From assembly GCA_002293535.1 (NCBI GenBank), contig DBDK01000010.1, positions 62,001 to 126,000 of the forward strand: a stretch of DNA of 64,000 bases, in the 5' to 3' direction. Below are positions 17,681 to 24,733 of the stretch, in pieces. This stretch comes from Alistipes sp. UBA934 (GTDB lineage Bacteria; Bacteroidota; Bacteroidia; Bacteroidales; Rikenellaceae). The notes under the pieces were generated by a model. The model searched no databases and was not told where the DNA came from. It saw nothing but the letters and a program-made list of their open reading frames with translations. The translations under genes and the position numbers were made by a program. Every line of letters starts with the position of its first letter. The stretch's first letter is position 1.

Positions 17681-18493
17681 TTATTTTAGGTTAGTGCAAT
17701 CTAAATCATTACCGATGTTCCGGCTCCAAATTTCCCAGTTTTTTTCCGCTTGCGCGTGTAGCATCGTCTCTCCGTTCAGTATCGCTGCTCCTCGCTTCAC
17801 ACCTTCGGTCAAGAATGCCGTAACTGTCGGATTATAAACAAGATCGTACAAAAAATGTTCTTTCCCGACCGCATCGTAAGGTAGCGCAGGCTTGCCTTCA
17901 ACTTCCGGAAATGTACCCAGTGGTGTTGTGTTGATTATCAACTTGTTATGCTCAATGATCTTCGGCGTAAGCTCATCATAACTCAACCGCTGCTCGCCAC
18001 CAAAACCTTCTCCTGATACCCGCGAAACCATCTGATAGTCAATGCCTTTATGCTTCAGAACCCATCTCACGGCACACGAAGCTCCTCCGGTTCCCAGCAC
18101 CAGTGCTTTCAAACCCGCCTCAGGAGCACCGCCAAGTAGTTTCTCCAATCCGACCTCAAAGCCGTGAGCATCAGTGTTATACCCCACCAGCCGCCCATCG
18201 CTTGCGCCACCGTCTCGCACGACTTTCACACAATTCACCGCCCCAATCTCTTCTGCCTCCGGAGCCAGCTCGTTCAGCCAGGGCACGATCTCTCTCTTAT
18301 ACGGAATAGTCACGTTAAATCCCTCGAGGTCAGGATATCTCGCCCGCAAATCCGCAAGTTCCGTCAGTGACGAAAGCTCAAAATTATAATACCGACACTC
18401 ATCAGCGAGCCCCAATTCCTCAAATTTCCGCGTGAAATAACCCGCAGAAAACGAATGCCCCAGCGGCCGCCCTATGATGCCAAAAATCCTCAT
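17681..18493 (-). CDS. aroE: Shikimate dehydrogenase
   Basis: NADPH-dependent reduction of 3-dehydroshikimate to shikimate in aromatic amino acid synthesis. The 270-residue protein has GHSFSAGYF (substrate serines) at 12-20, NVTIPYK with the catalytic lysine at 66, GAVNC at 84-88, the catalytic aspartate in NTDAHG (D108), and the nucleotide loop GTGGAS at 134-139. It lies 21 bases after the DedA-family gene. aroQ, another shikimate-pathway gene, is 20 kb away in this window. Confidence 0.95.
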   Translation of the reverse strand: MRIFGIIGRPLGHSFSAGYFTRKFEELGLADECRYYNFELSSLTELADLRARYPDLEGFNVTIPYKREIVPWLNELAPEAEEIGAVNCVKVVRDGGASDGRLVGYNTDAHGFEVGLEKLLGGAPEAGLKALVLGTGGASCAVRWVLKHKGIDYQMVSRVSGEGFGGEQRLSYDELTPKIIEHNKLIINTTPLGTFPEVEGKPALPYDAVGKEHFLYDLVYNPTVTAFLTEGVKRGAAILNGETMLHAQAEKNWEIWSRNIGNDLDCTNLK

Positions 18494-18514
18494 CGAAATT
18501 CTTCTCCTGAAAGC

Positions 18515-19126
18515 CTAAAATAAATACCGAACCAGCACGAACGCTCCGATCAATATCACTGTAAATGCGATGGCCAGCCAGTTGAAGTACTTGTCAATGA
18601 ACACTTTGATGGGCGCTCCGAACTTCCATATCAGCCACGCTACAAGAAAAAACCTCAGCCCTCTCGACACTGTGGAAGCCATCACAAATCCGGGTAGCCC
18701 GATTCCGAAAAGCCCGGCCGTTATCGTAAAAAGCTTGTATGGAATGGGCGTAAAGCCGGCCGTAAAAATTATCCAAAAATCCCACTGCTCGAACATAACC
18801 CTCACACTCTCAAATCCTTCCGGCGTAAAAATCCCTCTCTCGAAAAACCACTTTGCCAATCCCGTGAGCTCGCCCGATCCGGTTTGCCACAAAAAATAGC
18901 CTATCGCATAACCTCCCAGTGCTCCCAACACCGACCCCACCGTGCACACTGCAGCATATCGAAAAGCTCGCCGAGGTTTTCCCAAACAGAGCGCAATTAG
19001 CAGAACGTCAGGCGGTACGGGAAAAAAACTCGACTCCACAAATGCCACCACGAAGAGCGCCGCCTCGCCCCAGCGCGACTCGCTCCAGCTCAAAACCCAA
19101 TCGTAAAGTCGCTTCAGAATGCTCAT
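18515..19126 (-). CDS. DedA/YqaA-family membrane protein
   Basis: A 203-residue membrane protein of the SNARE-associated/VTT superfamily. VVAFVESSFFPVPPDVLLIAL near the N terminus (about 26-46) is the conserved re-entrant motif with E and PP, and GFTPIPYKLFTITAGLFGI at about 124-142 is the second signature. Length and motifs match the YqaA subfamily. Related DedA proteins help translocate lipid carriers such as undecaprenyl phosphate. That role is only by analogy here. Confidence 0.88.
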   Translation of the reverse strand: MSILKRLYDWVLSWSESRWGEAALFVVAFVESSFFPVPPDVLLIALCLGKPRRAFRYAAVCTVGSVLGALGGYAIGYFLWQTGSGELTGLAKWFFERGIFTPEGFESVRVMFEQWDFWIIFTAGFTPIPYKLFTITAGLFGIGLPGFVMASTVSRGLRFFLVAWLIWKFGAPIKVFIDKYFNWLAIAFTVILIGAFVLVRYLF

Positions 19127-19134
19127 TATGCCCG

Positions 19135-19142
19135 CAAAGTTA
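19135..19142 (-). promoter_or_regulatory. -7 box of the DedA-family gene (TAACTTTG)
   Basis: Minus-strand TAACTTTG, 8 bases before the ATG at 19126. It probably also serves aroE and the DUF1080 gene. Confidence 0.6.
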
Positions 19143-19154
19143 GAAAACTTTTTG

Positions 19155-19162
19155 TAATTTCG
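19155..19162 (+). promoter_or_regulatory. Probable -7 box of korAB (TAATTTCG)
   Basis: TAATTTCG, one base off TAnnTTTG, 8 bases before the korA ATG. The spacing matches the other promoters in the window. Confidence 0.5.
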
Positions 19163-19170
19163 CGCCCACT

Positions 19171-21012
19171 ATGGATACACAAAATATTAAACAAATTTCC
19201 GACGTCGTTGTTCGTTTTTCGGGCGATTCTGGCGACGGTATGCAGCTTGTCGGGACGCTTTTTTCCGATGCGGCGGCCGTAGAGGGTAACGGCATTTCGA
19301 CTTTTCCCGATTTTCCGTCCGAAATTCGCGCTCCTCAGGGCACTGTGGCCGGGGTTTCGGGCTTTCAGGTGCATCTTGGGGCGGCTAAAATGACCACTCC
19401 GGGTGACGGTTGCGACACTCTTGTTGCAATGAATCCGGCGGCGCTAAAGGCCAATTATAAGGCACTTAAGCCCGACTCGACGATTATTCTTGACGCCGAC
19501 ACCCTCACCGAAAAAGAGTTCCGTAAGGCCGGCTTTTCGACCGACGACCCCATAGCCGAGTTGGGTCTGACCGAATACAATATTATCTCCCCGGCCATCA
19601 CTTCGCTCACTCGTGAGGCCCTTTCCGATCTCGGACTCGATATTAAGAGCGCCACCAAGTGTAAAAATATGTTCGCTCTCGGCTTGTGTTTCTATCTTTA
19701 TAACAAGCCTTTGGAGCACACTTTCGACTATATCGAGCGCAAGTTTGCTAAGAAAAATCCTGCCATCGCCCAGGCCAATGTTCGTGCTCTCAAGGCCGGT
19801 TACAATTTCGGCGCTAACACCCACGCGTTCGCTAACACATATAATATAAAGGCTGCTGTGCTCGAACCGGGCACTTACCGTATGATAAATGGTAATCAGG
19901 CGACGGCTTGGGGCTTCATTGCGGCTTCTCAGAAGAGCGGCCATCCGTTGTTTTGCGGCTCTTATCCCATCACGCCGGCCACCGTTATCCTCGAAGAGTT
20001 GGCCAAACGGCGCGATCTCGGCGTTGTAACTGTTCAGGCCGAGGACGAGATTGCGGGTATTTGTACCTCTATCGGTGCGGCGTTTGCGGGTTCGTTCGCA
20101 GTCACGACTACTTCCGGCCCCGGTCTTTCGCTCAAGAGCGAGGCTATGGGTCTTGCTGTGATGACGGAACTGCCTTTGGTTGTGGTGGATGTGCAGCGCG
20201 GAGGACCTTCCACGGGCCTTCCCACCAAGACCGAACAGAGCGACCTTTTGCAAGCTCTTTTTGGTCGTAACGGCGAGGCTCCGATGGTTGTCATCGCGGC
20301 TTCAACTCCCTCTGACTGTTTTCATTACGCGTTTTGGGCCGGCAAGATCGCGCTTGAACGAATGACGCCCGTGATTCTGCTTACAGACGGCTTCATTGCC
20401 AACGGCAGCGAGCCTTGGCATATTCCTCAAATGTCCGATTATCCGGTAATTAAGCCTCCGGTGGTGAAAAACATCGAGGGCGATTACTTTTGCTATGACC
20501 GTGATCCTGAGGCTTATGCGCGTACTTGGGCCATTCCCGGAACTCCCGATCTGGAGCACCGCATCGGAGGGCTGGAAAAAGACCGCCGCAAGGGCAGCGT
20601 CTCTCACGATCCACATAATCACCACACAATGACCGAGTTACGTGCCGAAAAAGTCGCTCGTGTTGCCGATATGATTCCTCGTCAGGGGGTAGTCGGTGCT
20701 CCGGAGGGCGACCTGCTCGTGGTGGGGTGGGGTGGCACTCGTGGCCATCTTCAGGGGGCGGTCGATAGGATGCGTGCCGAGGGCAAACGGGTTTCGCACT
20801 GCCACTTCAACTGGATCGATCCACTGCCCAGAGGGGTGGAGGAGATTTTCTCGAAGTTCCGCCAAATAGTTGTGTGTGAACTTAATATGGGTCAGTTCGC
20901 CGGTTATTTGCGAATGAATTTTCCGCAGTTCGACTACAAACAATATAACAAGGTTCAGGGCCTGCCATTCACTGTGGACGAACTCGTGAGCCACTTTAAC
21001 ACTCTGATATAA
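19171..21012 (+). CDS. korA: 2-oxoacid:ferredoxin oxidoreductase, fused gamma-alpha subunit (KorA type)
   Basis: Part of the CoA- and thiamine-diphosphate-dependent enzyme that oxidises 2-oxoglutarate (or a related 2-oxoacid) and reduces ferredoxin. The 613 residues are a gamma domain (about 10-190, beginning VRFSGDSGDGMQLVGTLFS) fused to an alpha domain (about 205-613, with GSYPITPATVILEEL). This fusion is the usual KorA form in Bacteroidota. The stop shares one base with the korB start (TAATG). Substrate is inferred as 2-oxoglutarate from subunit size and pairing. Other 2-oxoacids cannot be excluded. Confidence 0.93.
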   Translation: MDTQNIKQISDVVVRFSGDSGDGMQLVGTLFSDAAAVEGNGISTFPDFPSEIRAPQGTVAGVSGFQVHLGAAKMTTPGDGCDTLVAMNPAALKANYKALKPDSTIILDADTLTEKEFRKAGFSTDDPIAELGLTEYNIISPAITSLTREALSDLGLDIKSATKCKNMFALGLCFYLYNKPLEHTFDYIERKFAKKNPAIAQANVRALKAGYNFGANTHAFANTYNIKAAVLEPGTYRMINGNQATAWGFIAASQKSGHPLFCGSYPITPATVILEELAKRRDLGVVTVQAEDEIAGICTSIGAAFAGSFAVTTTSGPGLSLKSEAMGLAVMTELPLVVVDVQRGGPSTGLPTKTEQSDLLQALFGRNGEAPMVVIAASTPSDCFHYAFWAGKIALERMTPVILLTDGFIANGSEPWHIPQMSDYPVIKPPVVKNIEGDYFCYDRDPEAYARTWAIPGTPDLEHRIGGLEKDRRKGSVSHDPHNHHTMTELRAEKVARVADMIPRQGVVGAPEGDLLVVGWGGTRGHLQGAVDRMRAEGKRVSHCHFNWIDPLPRGVEEIFSKFRQIVVCELNMGQFAGYLRMNFPQFDYKQYNKVQGLPFTVDELVSHFNTLI

Positions 21013-22070
21013 TGGCACATAACTGTATATATTCCGCCGCCGATTTCAAGTCCGATCAACAGGTAAAGTGGTGTCCCGGTTGTGGCGACCACGCTGTGCT
21101 GAGTTCGATGACGGCAGCGTTGGCTAAAATTTCGTCCGAGGATTGTGTTCCGCGCGAAAAATTTACAGTGGTTTCGGGTATCGGCTGCTCGTCGCGATTT
21201 CCCTATTACGTAAAGAGTTACGGCTTCCACGGCATCCACGGACGCGCTGCTGCGATCGCAACCGGGGTCAAGGTTGCCAATCCCGATCTGAATGTTTGGG
21301 TGGCAACGGGTGACGGCGACTCGCTGGCCATCGGCGGTAATCACTTCATCCACGCGGTGAGGCGCAACGTCGATCTCACTATGATGCTGTTTAACAACGA
21401 GATATATGGCCTCACCAAAGGTCAGTATTCTCCCACTACCAAGCTCGGCAAAATCACAAAAACGTCGCCTTTCGGTACGATCGAAAAGCCGTTCAAGCCG
21501 GGTGAATTGGCTATAGGTGCAGGGGGAACTTTCTTTGCACGGAGTATTGATGCGGAGGTTGCGCTTACCACGGAACTGCTCGTATCAGCCGCGCGCCACC
21601 GTGGAATGGCAGTAGTAGAAGCGTTGGTCAATTGCGTGATTTTCAACGATAAAACGCATAACAACTTTGCCGGCGACAAGGCCATTCGTGCCGAAAACAC
21701 GATCCTTTTGAAGCACGGTGAACCGATGATCTTCGGTGCTAATCGCGACAAGGGGCTGGTTTTCGACGGCGAGCAATTGCGCGTTGTGAAAATCGGCGAA
21801 TCGCGCGGCGATGGATCGCAAAGCATTGTCACAGAGCAAGATATCCTCATCCACGATGCGCACACTACCAATCCGATGGTGCACTTCCTGCTTGCAGGTA
21901 TGTCGTGGCCCGATTATCCTGTTGCGCTGGGGATTATACGTCAGGTGGAGGCGCCAAGTTATGACTCCGAAGTTCACCGTCAGGTTGCCGAACAGATGGC
22001 CGGCACCAAAATCGCCGACATCGATGACCTTTTGAACTCCGGCGCCACTTGGACAGTCGCCAAAAGTTAA
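21012..22070 (+). CDS. korB: 2-oxoacid:ferredoxin oxidoreductase beta subunit (KorB type)
   Basis: Thiamine-diphosphate-binding subunit. The 352 residues have WCPGCGDHAVL (20-30), a cluster/TPP-site motif of KorB, and GDGDS at 100-104 followed by NNEIYGLTKGQYSPT, the TPP-Mg motif. No separate delta ferredoxin subunit gene is seen, as expected for two-gene Kor enzymes. It ends in Lys-Ser-stop, and its last bases form one arm of a palindrome with the convergent tsaE end. Confidence 0.94.
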   Translation: MAHNCIYSAADFKSDQQVKWCPGCGDHAVLSSMTAALAKISSEDCVPREKFTVVSGIGCSSRFPYYVKSYGFHGIHGRAAAIATGVKVANPDLNVWVATGDGDSLAIGGNHFIHAVRRNVDLTMMLFNNEIYGLTKGQYSPTTKLGKITKTSPFGTIEKPFKPGELAIGAGGTFFARSIDAEVALTTELLVSAARHRGMAVVEALVNCVIFNDKTHNNFAGDKAIRAENTILLKHGEPMIFGANRDKGLVFDGEQLRVVKIGESRGDGSQSIVTEQDILIHDAHTTNPMVHFLLAGMSWPDYPVALGIIRQVEAPSYDSEVHRQVAEQMAGTKIADIDDLLNSGATWTVAKS

Positions 22071-22085
22071 ATTTTTTAACTTTTG
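22061..22085. terminator. Perfect AT-rich palindrome at the korB/tsaE convergent ends
   Basis: CAAAAGTTAAA, a 3-base spacer, then TTTAACTTTTG: an 11-base perfect inverted repeat. Each arm holds the last codons and stop of one gene (both end AAA AGT TAA). It could act as a weak bidirectional terminator, though the stem is poor in G+C. Confidence 0.5.
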
Positions 22086-22519
22086 CTCAGGGTGATCTCT
22101 CGACTGCCGTCGAGTCGGCGAGTTATTGTAAGAGAAAGTGTGTCGGGCGGAAGGAGTTCGGCGATCTTTTCGGGCCACTCTACGAGGCAAAGCGCTCCGC
22201 TGAAAAAGTACTCCTCATAACCCAAATCGAACGCCTCGGCGGGCGAGTCGATGCGGTAAAAATCGAAGTGATAAACGAGCGCGGGGACTGGACCTGCCGC
22301 TGAATCTGAATCGGTAACGTATTCATTCACAAGCGCGAAAGTGGGGCTGGAAACCTCGTCCGTGGAGCCCATCTCTTGAAGAATGGCGCTAATGAGAGTG
22401 GTTTTACCTGCGCCCATCTCACCGTAAAAAGCGACGACACCGCCGTGAGCGACGAGCAACGGAGCGATCGTACGTGCAGCGGCAGGGAGTTCGGCTAAAT
22501 CTCGAACGATAATTTTCAT
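22076..22519 (-). CDS. tsaE: tRNA threonylcarbamoyladenosine biosynthesis ATPase TsaE
   Basis: ATPase that works with TsaD and TsaB to make t6A37 in ANN-decoding tRNAs. The 147-residue protein has the Walker A GEMGAGKTT at 33-41, SSPTFALVNEY in the switch region and HFDFYRI/LGYEEYF, all hallmarks of TsaE. The start overlaps the porX stop by 4 bases (ATGA), so it is translated from the porX mRNA. Confidence 0.95.
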   Translation of the reverse strand: MKIIVRDLAELPAAARTIAPLLVAHGGVVAFYGEMGAGKTTLISAILQEMGSTDEVSSPTFALVNEYVTDSDSAAGPVPALVYHFDFYRIDSPAEAFDLGYEEYFFSGALCLVEWPEKIAELLPPDTLSLTITRRLDGSREITLSKS

Positions 22520-24108
22520 AATTTCTGCGTAACCTGTCTCGCTGCGGCCGTTGCTGCTTTGGGGTTCAAAACAATAAACGGAACGATCATCTCCTCCATC
22601 GAAATGCCGCCGTGCTGGAACGTATGTCGGTAGTGGCGAGTGAATTGCGAGGCATTGTTCTGGTAAATCAAAAAGTCGCGCCCCAAGGCAAAAACGTAAG
22701 TAGAAGAGAGGTTACTGCGCGGCAACTGGATCTCTTCGGGCCGCAAAACCTCATAAACATCCTTGGGATTGTATCCTGCAAGGCGGCGGCCGGTCTTGTA
22801 ACGCAGGTTCTGCGAAGTCTCGCGATCGGCGATCATTTTGATGGGATTATCGACCCGGATCGTGCCGTGGTCGGAGGTGACAATGACGCGGTGGCCCCGT
22901 GCGGCGAGCAACTTTAGAAGCACGAACAATTCGCTGTGCTCGAACCACGAGCGAGTGAGAGAGCGGAAAGCGGCATCGTCCTCGGTGAGTTCGCGAATGA
23001 TCTCGGTCTCGGTACGGGCGTGGGAGAGAATGTCGAGAAAGTTATAGACGATGACCGAAAAATCGGCGTCATAAACCTTCTGGATATTCTCGATGAGGCG
23101 ACGACCCTGCTCCGGGCGAACCAACTTGTCGAACGTGGTACGCCAATCACTATGGCCGCCGGACTGCAAAAGGCGACGCAGGAAATCCTCCTCATAGAGA
23201 TTCTTACCACCTTCCTCATTGTCATTCAACCACTTGTCTGGCAGTATTTTATCTATTGCCAGCGGAGTGAGTCCCGCGAAGATCGCATTGCGGGCATATT
23301 GAGTGGCGGTGGGAAGAATTGCGCAATAGAAATCCTCGGTGGAGACGTCGAACAGCCCTTCGAAAAGGTCGCGAACAGCCATCCATTGGTCGTAACGGAA
23401 ATTGTCGATGAGCAGGAAAGTAGTTTTACCTTCGACCTGAGGGAAAACCATCTCACGCATCAGCGTGTGCGACATAACAGGATTGGTGTCGGCGTTACGA
23501 GTCATCCACTCACGATAGTTGCGCCGGACGAACTTCGTGAATTGGGTTTGAGCCTCTTCGCGCTGATAGGCCAACACCTCGCGAATGGAGTCGTCCGTGG
23601 AGTCGGCAAGCTCTATCTCCCAAACCACGAGCTTTTTATAGATACCCTTCCACTCGGCGAACGTGTCGGCGCTGCTCAGGCTGGCGGCGATGCGCGAAAA
23701 CTCCGCACGGTAATCGGCAGTGGTCTGATTGGTGACCAACTGCCGGGAGTGAATGTTCTTCTTGATCGAAAGGAGAACCTGATTGGGATTGACCGGCTTG
23801 ATGATGTAATCCGCTATGCGAGAGCCTATTGCCTTGTCCATAATCTGTTCCTCCTCGCTTTTGGTCACCATAATAACGGGCAGGCCGGGCCGGGCGTCTT
23901 TAATGTAGGGAAGGGTTTCGAGGCCTGTCATACCGGGCATCATCTCGTCGAGAATGACAAGGTCGAAATTTTGGCTCCGAACCAACTCGATGGCATCATA
24001 ACCATTGTTGCATCCCTCGACGGAATAACCGCGCGCTTCGAGGAACATTATGTGAGGTCGGAGAAGCTCGATCTCGTCATCGACCCAAAGGATTTTTCCA
24101 CCATTCAT
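22516..24108 (-). CDS. porX: PorX-type response regulator with PglZ domain
   Basis: Two-component regulator known in Porphyromonas and Flavobacterium as PorX, linked to type IX secretion. The 530 residues comprise a receiver domain (1-120, phospho-acceptor D54 in VILDEMMPG, lysine in MVTKSEE), a helical middle, and a PglZ alkaline-phosphatase-like domain (about 220-500, with LLIDNFRYDQW and VTSDHGTIRV metal-site motifs). PorX PglZ is reported to cleave cyclic oligonucleotides. An upstream in-frame codon at 24147 lies before the promoter, so ATG 24108 is chosen. No other T9SS gene is in this window. Confidence 0.93.
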   Translation of the reverse strand: MNGGKILWVDDEIELLRPHIMFLEARGYSVEGCNNGYDAIELVRSQNFDLVILDEMMPGMTGLETLPYIKDARPGLPVIMVTKSEEEQIMDKAIGSRIADYIIKPVNPNQVLLSIKKNIHSRQLVTNQTTADYRAEFSRIAASLSSADTFAEWKGIYKKLVVWEIELADSTDDSIREVLAYQREEAQTQFTKFVRRNYREWMTRNADTNPVMSHTLMREMVFPQVEGKTTFLLIDNFRYDQWMAVRDLFEGLFDVSTEDFYCAILPTATQYARNAIFAGLTPLAIDKILPDKWLNDNEEGGKNLYEEDFLRRLLQSGGHSDWRTTFDKLVRPEQGRRLIENIQKVYDADFSVIVYNFLDILSHARTETEIIRELTEDDAAFRSLTRSWFEHSELFVLLKLLAARGHRVIVTSDHGTIRVDNPIKMIADRETSQNLRYKTGRRLAGYNPKDVYEVLRPEEIQLPRSNLSSTYVFALGRDFLIYQNNASQFTRHYRHTFQHGGISMEEMIVPFIVLNPKAATAAARQVTQKL

Positions 24109-24116
24109 ACGTGCCA

Positions 24117-24124
24117 CAAAGATA
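24117..24124 (-). promoter_or_regulatory. -7 box of porX-tsaE (TATCTTTG)
   Basis: Minus-strand TATCTTTG, 8 bases before the porX ATG at 24108. It fixes the start downstream of the longer open frame. Confidence 0.65.
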
Positions 24125-24148
24125 AAAAATAAATAATTTTTGCACACA

Positions 24149-24180
24149 TTTGCTTTAATTAAAAATAGTTACTATATTTG
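24149..24180 (+). promoter_or_regulatory. Promoter of the HU gene (TTTG-N20-TATATTTG)
   Basis: TTTG at 24149-24152 and TATATTTG at 24173-24180, spaced by 20 bases, match both the -33 and -7 Bacteroidota elements. This leaves a real leader of roughly 50 bases before the HU ATG. Confidence 0.75.
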
Positions 24181-24234
24181 CCTGCGATTTTCACCTGAAA
24201 TGACTAACAACTTTATTAAATAATTTTTATCAAT

Positions 24235-24507
24235 ATGACAAAAGCTGATATCGTAAACGGCATCGCCAAAAAAACTGGCGTCGAAAAAGCCGTGATTTCA
24301 CAGGTTGTGGAATCTTTTATGGATGAAGTGAAGGAAGCGATGATCAAAAAACATCACGTTTACCTGAGAGGGTTCGGTAGCTTCATTATCAAAAAACGTG
24401 CAGAAAAGGTGGCCCGTAACATTTCGAAGAACACTTCGATCACCATTCCCGCACATCACCACCCTGCGTTCAAGCCCGCTAAGAGCTTCGCCACAAAAGT
24501 TAAGTAA
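24235..24507 (+). CDS. HU family DNA-binding protein
   Basis: A 90-residue nucleoid protein. TKADIVNGIAKKTGVEK at the N terminus is the HU dimerisation region. VYLRGFGSFIIKKRAEKVARN (about 42-62) is the beta arm entry, and the C terminus ends in PAHHHPAFKPAKSFATKVK. HU and IHF relatives bend and compact DNA as dimers. The gene has its own strong-looking promoter and leader and is followed after 19 bases by a tiny ribosomal-protein gene. Confidence 0.95.
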   Translation: MTKADIVNGIAKKTGVEKAVISQVVESFMDEVKEAMIKKHHVYLRGFGSFIIKKRAEKVARNISKNTSITIPAHHHPAFKPAKSFATKVK

Positions 24508-24526
24508 TTAAAATACAAACAAAGCA

Positions 24527-24619
24527 ATGCCAAGCGGAAAAAAAAGGAAAAGACATAAAATGTCCACCCACAAGCGCAAAAAACGTCTTCGCAAGAATCG
24601 CCACAAAAAGAACAAGTAA
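24527..24619 (+). CDS. Tiny basic bS22/AURKAIP1-COX24-like ribosomal protein
   Basis: A 30-residue protein beginning MPSGKKRKRHKMSTHKRKKR, with more than half Lys/Arg/His, too short for usual gene finders. It resembles the AURKAIP1/COX24 (mS38) C-terminal domain, which in bacteria corresponds to the small ribosomal protein bS22 known from mycobacteria. Near-identical small proteins are, from memory, annotated in many Bacteroidota. Position directly after HU and before RNase G suggests one transcription unit of growth-related genes. Family assignment is by pattern recognition only. Confidence 0.82.
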   Translation: MPSGKKRKRHKMSTHKRKKRLRKNRHKKNK

Positions 24620-24679
24620 AAAGAAGAGGCCGGATGAGGGGATGGAGAGCAGAAGCGTTTAATGACTTAAAGCAAGATC

Positions 24680-24719
24680 AAAGCCAAAGAGGCACCCGCG
24701 CAAAGGGCTCTTTGGCTTT
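24680..24719 (+). other. Stable 12-bp hairpin just upstream of the RNase G gene
   Basis: AAAGCCAAAGAG (24680-24691) pairs perfectly with CTCTTTGGCTTT (24708-24719) around a 16-base loop. The hairpin ends 14 bases before the RNase G ATG. It could be a terminator of the HU unit (only a weak T-run follows) or a leader structure of the RNase gene. Confidence 0.55.
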
Positions 24720-24733
24720 GTCTCTATATAAAT

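Noticed and set aside
22040..22100. Replication origin at the G/C-bias switch
   Set aside because: No DnaA-box cluster, dnaA, parAB or other origin marker is seen, and the skew does not hold across the right half of the window.
22936..24132. A 398-codon open frame on the plus strand opposite porX
   Set aside because: It mirrors the PorX frame, has no recognisable domain, and porX has full receiver and PglZ motifs.
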